Below are positions 33,606 through 39,802 of a stretch of 39,802 nucleotides of DNA, piece by piece. The notes beneath the pieces are model-generated. The model made no database searches and had not been told where the DNA came from. It saw only the letters and a list, made by a program, of their open reading frames with translations. The position numbers and the translations under genes were made by a program. Position 1 is the first letter of the stretch. Each line of letters begins with the position of its first letter. Source of the stretch: Mariniblastus sp. (lineage in GTDB: Bacteria; Planctomycetota; Planctomycetia; Pirellulales; Pirellulaceae); NCBI GenBank assembly GCA_022447605.1, contig JAKVBG010000031.1, forward strand, positions 6,711-46,512, in the 5' to 3' direction.

Positions 33606-34364
33606 TTAGAGCATACGTCTCAGACGCCGACAGAACCGAGGTGCAATTTGAAACGGAGCACTGAAAACCAGACCGCTATACAGGGAGAATTTTTTCAGCC
33701 AACTCTTTGAGGTATATTTCAAATATTGACCTGCCATCCTTTCATATTCCTCAGGGGAATCAATGTCATCGGTGAAATCGTGGATGGAGACAAAAATCTC
33801 ACGCTCGAATTGCTGCTCATCCAGCGAGAAGCCGGCCAGTGCCCGATAGAGCTCCCATATTTTACCCCTGCCCCCAGCCTTTGCGTCAGCGCAGACGCGT
33901 TCTGCTTTTTCCAACATCTCACCTGCGCTGGCGCGATCAAAGGAAAACGCGAAGATCTCCCCGTACGGACTGCGCGTAAAGAGACTGGCGCCGCGCCTTC
34001 CAAACACGTGGACCCCTTCTTTGAACGAAACAATTTTATCAATCGCATTGCGGGTGTAAAAAACATCACCCAGTAAAACCAGGGTCATTCCACCCCACAG
34101 GGATCGCGTCGAAAGAAACGTTTCGGAGGTATACTGAAATCGCTCAGGTCGAAACAAAGAACACGACCCAACCTGCAAACGTTCGTCGTGTGAAATCACG
34201 CTGATATCCTGATAGCCTCTTCCTCGCAACAAACGCTCGGTTCGTTCAAGAAGGGATTCCCCGTTAAACGGAATCAACTGCTTGGGGACACCCAGATAAT
34301 CTCCCCAACGAGCGGCATTTCCAGCACACAGGATGAGCACCCTCGTGTTGTCCAGACTCGACAT
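33606..34364 (-). CDS. Nucleotidyltransferase-like protein (MobA/sugar-nucleotidyltransferase type)
   Basis: This 252-residue protein has the nucleotide-binding start VLILCAGNAARWGDYLGVPK followed by QLIPFNGESLLERTERLL, the pattern of NTP transferases that make sugar nucleotides or cofactors. A central LVLLGDVFY matches the metal-binding Asp region. The C-terminal part (FTDDIDSPEEYERM) also fits this fold, then a basic tail. The ATG at 34364 has GGGGAG upstream. The gene is visibly AT-richer than its neighbours, lies opposite to them, and sits between the real and the duplicated end of the DUF1552 gene. This suggests insertion or transfer. The substrate is unknown. Confidence 0.8.
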   Translation of the reverse strand: MSSLDNTRVLILCAGNAARWGDYLGVPKQLIPFNGESLLERTERLLRGRGYQDISVISHDERLQVGSCSLFRPERFQYTSETFLSTRSLWGGMTLVLLGDVFYTRNAIDKIVSFKEGVHVFGRRGASLFTRSPYGEIFAFSFDRASAGEMLEKAERVCADAKAGGRGKIWELYRALAGFSLDEQQFEREIFVSIHDFTDDIDSPEEYERMAGQYLKYTSKSWLKKFSLYSGLVFSAPFQIAPRFCRRLRRML

Positions 34365-34663
34365 TTCAACTCCCCTGAAATCAAACAGCTGCGATCCCAA
34401 ACAGAACATCAACCGGCAGCGCTACGCTAACGCAATCTTCAACCAAAACTCTGCCTTCCTGCCTTGTCGATTCAGAACTGCCAATTGGCGCAGCCCATTT
34501 CCTCGAACACCCTAGCTTTGCCAAAAGCGTCTGGCAGGCATTTCAAGGAGCGGGCCAAACACCATTTTAATACAGGCGTTTCGAATGCGGCCATTTACGA
34601 CCAAATTTATGCCGAGTGCCACAAATCTCATGACAAAATCGCGATCATCGGCAACCGCTGAAA
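34365..34663. other. AT-richer noncoding part of the inserted segment
   Basis: Between the nucleotidyltransferase start and the DUF1552 remnant lie about 300 bases. Short frames on both strands (for example plus 34464-34661) match no family that I recognise. It may hold the promoter of the nucleotidyltransferase gene. Confidence 0.35.
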
Positions 34664-34809
34664 GGCCCTGCGATTCCCCCCACAACCGGATGTTGATCAA
34701 CCTCTGACAGTCGATCGGTCAGCCGGTCGACTCCTTCGGCAACCCGGACTTCTGCGGTGTCGGGGGACTGACCGGACTGGTGCAGGGCAGGGCAGGGCAG
34801 GGACCTCTT
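34664..34809 (+). pseudogene. Decayed duplicate of the 3' end of the DUF1552 gene
   Basis: By hand alignment, 34677-34809 matches 33344-33466 (the DUF1552 3' end and its downstream flank) with about 8 mismatches in 115 bases, plus a 10-base expansion. A weaker match may begin at 34664. The translation reads PHNRMLINL, then TGA, then [20 protein letters not shown]. One Cys codon has become a stop, and the true stop TAG has become CAG. It is not expressed as a protein in any likely way. Confidence 0.85.
34783..34802 (+). repeat. Short tandem repeat (CAGGG)x4
   Basis: Four perfect CAGGG units end the DUF1552 remnant. The intact copy near 33449-33459 has only TAGGGCAGGG, so the array grew after duplication, probably by slippage. 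Confidence 0.8.
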
Positions 34810-34815
34810 GGCCAG

Positions 34816-35706
34816 CTAATTCGGTGCACCCGGTTTCATCTTCCACAGGACGCCGATCGATACCACGAAAGCGACCAGCACCACCAAGCCCCCAATCACC
34901 GAGAACCACACCGGGAAATCCCGAGGGATCCACTCGTGAATCATCCCGATCTGGTAAAAGTTCCAGCCACTGTTGATAACCGCATGGCAACAGGCACTTG
35001 GCCAGATCGAATTGGTCCGCCAGGCGAGCAGGCCCAGCCAAACACCAATGATCGTCGCCAGGACAATCCCCTGAGGGGTAACATGAACCAGGCCAAAGAC
35101 GACCGAGGTCACCCCGATACCAACCCAGGGGCCACTACGCTGCAGCAGGCGACGCTGCATGTAGCCCCGGAACAAGAGCTCTTCTCCGACTCCCGGAAAG
35201 ACGCCGATCGCAATAATAAACACGATCGCCCAGGGGGTCGTCATACCATCGTACAGCAAACTCAGCCCTGTAATGGGAGGCAGAAGCAGCGTGACCAGGT
35301 AGACCGCGACCAGCGATAGCATCAAGACGGGCACCGAACCGAGCAGGAATCCAACCAGGGAAAACACCGAGAAAGAAGGCCAGCGAAGCCCTAATCGATC
35401 GGCCAACGAACAACCAGCCCGACGGGCGCTGAGCCTGCCGAACAGCAGCGCACCCCCCACCATGCAGAGAAACGTCGAAAAGAGGTTCATCACAACCATG
35501 GGGGCCGACCCCCACTGGACCACCATACTTTCCGCGTCGAAGGACCCCTCACGAGAGATTTCGATCACGGCCAGAATCCCGGCCAAAATCAACTGGACCA
35601 CGATCGTCGCCAGGAAGACCAACAGGACGACCACAAACAGGGGCCAGACTCTCGGGTTGGCCTGGCCCACCGGTATGTTCTGTTTTTCTTCTGACGGTAG
35701 CTGCAT
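34816..35706 (-). CDS. CPBP-family intramembrane endopeptidase
   Basis: This 296-residue polytopic membrane protein belongs to the CAAX-protease/bacteriocin-processing (CPBP, Abi) family. The catalytic motifs are all visible: GEELLFRGYMQ (Glu175, Glu176, Arg180), FGLVHV (His208) and HAVINS (His241, Asn245). About eight hydrophobic helices carry them. Such proteases cleave inside the membrane; the substrate is unknown. Its stop lies just past the DUF1552 remnant, on the opposite strand. Confidence 0.92.
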   Translation of the reverse strand: MQLPSEEKQNIPVGQANPRVWPLFVVVLLVFLATIVVQLILAGILAVIEISREGSFDAESMVVQWGSAPMVVMNLFSTFLCMVGGALLFGRLSARRAGCSLADRLGLRWPSFSVFSLVGFLLGSVPVLMLSLVAVYLVTLLLPPITGLSLLYDGMTTPWAIVFIIAIGVFPGVGEELLFRGYMQRRLLQRSGPWVGIGVTSVVFGLVHVTPQGIVLATIIGVWLGLLAWRTNSIWPSACCHAVINSGWNFYQIGMIHEWIPRDFPVWFSVIGGLVVLVAFVVSIGVLWKMKPGAPN

Positions 35707-36091
35707 GCGGAAGACTCCGAGGTTCCAGCGAACCTGTCGTGACCGTAACGTGAATGCTATTCAGTCCAATAAATTAGGGCCAAAGGGACGACGTGACCAG
35801 CAGAAATCAGGAACGCTCCCTGAAATTCATTCGCCGGCACTTGGCCAGCAGACGCTTCCACAGTCCCGTTTGAGCTGAAAGGCTCGTCTGCCGAGCCCCA
35901 CCGAGCGGCCCGATTTGACATGGGCGGCTGCAATTGGTTTATTGGGTTGGGCCGGCGCAGACGACCCAGGCTGCACCCGGAACCGAAATCGATCACCGCG
36001 CGACCGCTTCACCTGGACTTTCGGCAACCACCCAATGCCGTAGTTCGAACACGGTTTCCTGTAAATCCTGTAAACAAAGACCGGGGATTGG
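35707..36091. other. Intergenic region with a 9-bp tandem repeat
   Basis: No supportable gene in these 385 bases between divergent genes. TCCTGTAAA occurs twice in direct tandem at 36057-36074, 17 bases before the next start codon, and could be a binding site. Frames in this stretch look random. Confidence 0.4.
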
Positions 36092-37072
36092 ATGTCCATT
36101 AACCTGCTCGAGCAGCTTCCCGTATCGGAAGCGACCGAGTTGTCACGCGCCCGGCGCTGGTGGTCCGGTATTTTGTGGTTAATTTTTGCCGGCAGTCACC
36201 TGCTCGCCTGCCTCAGCCTCCGCTGGCTTCTGACCGCCGACTTGGCAGGCCCGCCTTCAGGCAACTATTCCCAATTCCTGTTATTCCTGCTCGCGATGGC
36301 AATTGTGGTCAGTTTTCCGGTCAATTTAGCCCTCGCTCTCGTTCTGCCCGCTTTCACTCTGGGGGTCCGCGTAAGCGGGGTCCTGTTTGCCCTGTTTTGC
36401 TGGCTGATGATGCTCTGGCTCGGTTACTGGCTGGCCCTGCAGTTCGGCAGCGAATCCGATCTGGCGGACCGCGTTTTCGCCTCCTACAGCATGACGACCC
36501 TCTGGCCGAACGAACTGGACGGACTGAACCTGATCTTCTCCCTGCCGGCCATCTTGCTCGGCCTGACGGCCCCACTACTGGTCCTGCAGGGGGCGACCGG
36601 CTGGCAACTCGCCTTCCCGTCGTGGGAGATCCCCCCCCGTTCGGCTTGGTCGATTCGCGGCCTGATGCTGATGACCTTCTGGGTGGCCGCCGCCATCTGG
36701 ATGAGCCAGATACAGAACCAGACGACGACGATCTCCCACTCGGCCGAACTGACTTGGCTATTCGCGCTGGTCGGATGCGGGCTCATTTTCCTGTTACTCC
36801 CCAGCATCACGATGCTCCTGAAGACCAGGCAGTATCTCCCTTGGTACCTGGCCCTGCATGGCTTCCTGCTGATCGGGATCACGAGCTGTTGCCTGGCGTT
36901 TTTTCGGCCCACGCTGGGATGGCGCGAGTCGTCTTCAATCGGGCTGTTTTTGACGGTATTTTTGGGGTTTTCCGTCTTGCCCATCCTTCTTTCGCGCCAG
37001 GGTGGGGCAAAACTGATCGAGGGATCGGAGAGCAGATCGACCCCCGCCGATCGTTTCCAAAAGCAGATCTAG
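36092..37072 (+). CDS. Polytopic membrane protein of unknown function
   Basis: This 326-residue protein has about eight hydrophobic helices (for example GILWLIFAGSHLLACLSL, FLLFLLAMAIVVSFPVNLAL and WYLALHGFLLIGITSCCLAF). A polar loop lies between helices three and four (SESDLADRVFASYSMTTLWP) and the C-terminal tail is short and charged. No catalytic or transport motif was recognised. It is the last protein gene before the rRNA leader, on the same strand, with no clear terminator between. Confidence 0.75.
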   Translation: MSINLLEQLPVSEATELSRARRWWSGILWLIFAGSHLLACLSLRWLLTADLAGPPSGNYSQFLLFLLAMAIVVSFPVNLALALVLPAFTLGVRVSGVLFALFCWLMMLWLGYWLALQFGSESDLADRVFASYSMTTLWPNELDGLNLIFSLPAILLGLTAPLLVLQGATGWQLAFPSWEIPPRSAWSIRGLMLMTFWVAAAIWMSQIQNQTTTISHSAELTWLFALVGCGLIFLLLPSITMLLKTRQYLPWYLALHGFLLIGITSCCLAFFRPTLGWRESSSIGLFLTVFLGFSVLPILLSRQGGAKLIEGSESRSTPADRFQKQI

Positions 37073-37192
37073 AACTGGCGAGCGGCCAGATCATCAAACG
37101 TCCTGCCCCCGGCAGCGCGGTGCGGCCAAAGTTTTCCGCCACACGTAACCGGAGCTTTATTTCCAAAAAACGCAAAAAAGACCTTTTGTCTC

Positions 37193-37220
37193 TTGAGCCA
37201 GGTTCCGATATGAGTATACT
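37193..37220 (+). promoter_or_regulatory. Upstream rRNA promoter P1
   Basis: TTGAGC (37193-37198) and TATACT (37215-37220) with a 16-base spacer, preceded by an A/T-rich stretch (AAAAAACGCAAAAAAGACC) resembling an UP element. A GC-rich segment (TCTCGGCTCGC) follows, like a stringent discriminator. Confidence 0.55.
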
Positions 37221-37347
37221 TCTCGGCTCGCTACGATTGAGTTCAGCATGGAAGTAGCCTTGGGTTTTTGATCACGAAAGCCCCGTTTAAGGCCTTTCTT
37301 GACCAACAAATAGCAATGAAATCGAGGGTTTTCGACGACCTTAGCGG

Positions 37348-37375
37348 TTGACGAAACGGACAGATTTGCTAGATT
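37348..37375 (+). promoter_or_regulatory. Second rRNA promoter P2 with extended -10
   Basis: TTGACG (37348-37353) and TAGATT (37370-37375) are 16 bases apart, and TGC directly before the -10 makes it an extended type. It lies about 410 bases before the 23S gene and upstream of boxA. Confidence 0.6.
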
Positions 37376-37399
37376 GTTTGGTTCCCATCAAATCATTGT

Positions 37400-37786
37400 T
37401 GGCGGCGGTTTGTCCTGAATCATTTCAGGCTGAACCACCCTCAACAACTGGGGGTTTGCTGTTCTTTGGGCAGCGATTGTTCTTTGACAATTTGGTTGTG
37501 ATTTTAATAGATGGCATCTTTATGTCGTGTTGTAGGTGATCGGGCTTGCCCGAGAGCAGGCAGCATGGCAAAGAAACCACTCTTGAGTAGCGCCACATGA
37601 ATGGAAGGACGGCAAGAACCGGAGCAATCTGGAGAAGGCCGACTGGAAACGATTGTGTCGAACAGACTTAAAAGTAGAGCGAAAAAATTTATACGTTACC
37701 TGGATCTGTGGCATGTTCGCGGATATCGGGAACTTTCCGATCCGATCGACCTCGGTCGAATGGATTTGAGAGGGCTGGATATTTGT
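37400..37786 (+). other. 23S rRNA leader
   Basis: The transcribed leader holds the boxA element at 37478-37490 and short hairpins, such as CGGGCTTGCCCG near 37542. No protein gene is supportable here; a 75-codon frame at 37601 runs into the 23S gene and is spurious. No 16S rRNA sequence is present upstream. Confidence 0.6.
37478..37490 (+). promoter_or_regulatory. boxA antitermination element
   Basis: TGTTCTTTGACAA, followed by TTTGG, closely matches the rRNA boxA consensus TGCTCTTTAACAA, which recruits NusB/S10 for antitermination. It lies about 300 bases before the 23S gene. Confidence 0.75.

Positions 37787-39802
<2,016 letters not shown>

Noticed and set aside
34464..34661. 65-codon plus-strand frame beside the DUF1552 remnant
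   Set aside because: No family match, no ribosome site, and a competing frame exists on the other strand.
34703..34708. In-frame TGA replacing Cys in the DUF1552 duplicate, considered as a second Sec codon
   Set aside because: The fragment lacks the rest of the gene and its own stop, has other changes, and the Cys is not part of a redox motif. It is decay.

Overview
The window reads as a chromosomal segment of a planctomycete, most likely of the Pirellulales type. The evidence is a secreted protein that opens with a SLESRQLLA leader (LEPR-XLL-like), a DUF1592/DUF1588 cytochrome next to its DUF1552 partner, a small lipoprotein with CAMCCGPFDYSYPTYGG, many large secreted proteins, and rRNA and tRNA genes that are not in one classical operon. 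Assignment below phylum is inference.

Layout. 1-2.1 kb: selA (selenocysteine synthase) and an HU-type DNA-binding protein with its promoter, both on the minus strand. 2.5-6.7 kb: an RTX-repeat protein with a C-terminal HExxH metallopeptidase-like region, a selenium-binding-protein-56 (methanethiol oxidase) homologue and a lone receiver domain. 6.7-12.5 kb, all minus: a secreted peptidase S51 protein with a degenerate second copy of its domain, an EamA transporter, then a TolC-family outer-membrane lipoprotein followed by a small lipoprotein and a clear terminator. 12.9-14.9 kb, plus: rpmF (L32) and hemL.

14.9-18.7 kb, minus, is the most notable region. A tightly packed set of four genes encodes a membrane-anchored periplasmic protein, a fused MlaF-MlaE-type ABC transporter, a 49-residue membrane protein, and a thioredoxin-like lipoprotein. 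In that lipoprotein the first redox cysteine is replaced by an in-frame TGA, followed at the right distance by a GGUC-loop hairpin. I read it as a selenoprotein; selA in the same window shows that the organism has at least part of the Sec machinery.

18.9-28.1 kb: an NTF2-like secreted protein, ApbE, a cytochrome c with CxxCH at its extreme C-terminus, two tandem paralogous small proteins, a sulfotransferase, a PQQ-type beta-propeller, an unknown secreted protein and a large TlpA-like protein with calcium-loop-like repeats. 28.4-28.6 kb: a tRNA-Ile(GAT)/tRNA-Ala(TGC) pair with its own promoter. 28.7-33.5 kb: a GT11-like glycosyltransferase and the DUF1592/DUF1552 pair.

33.5-34.8 kb: an AT-richer nucleotidyltransferase gene sits between the real 3' end of the DUF1552 gene and a second, decayed copy of that 3' end, which marks a rearrangement. 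34.8-37.1 kb: a CPBP intramembrane protease and an unknown polytopic membrane protein. From 37.2 kb to the window edge: tandem promoters, a boxA-bearing leader and about 2 kb of the 23S rRNA gene, cut by the window end, with no 16S gene directly upstream.
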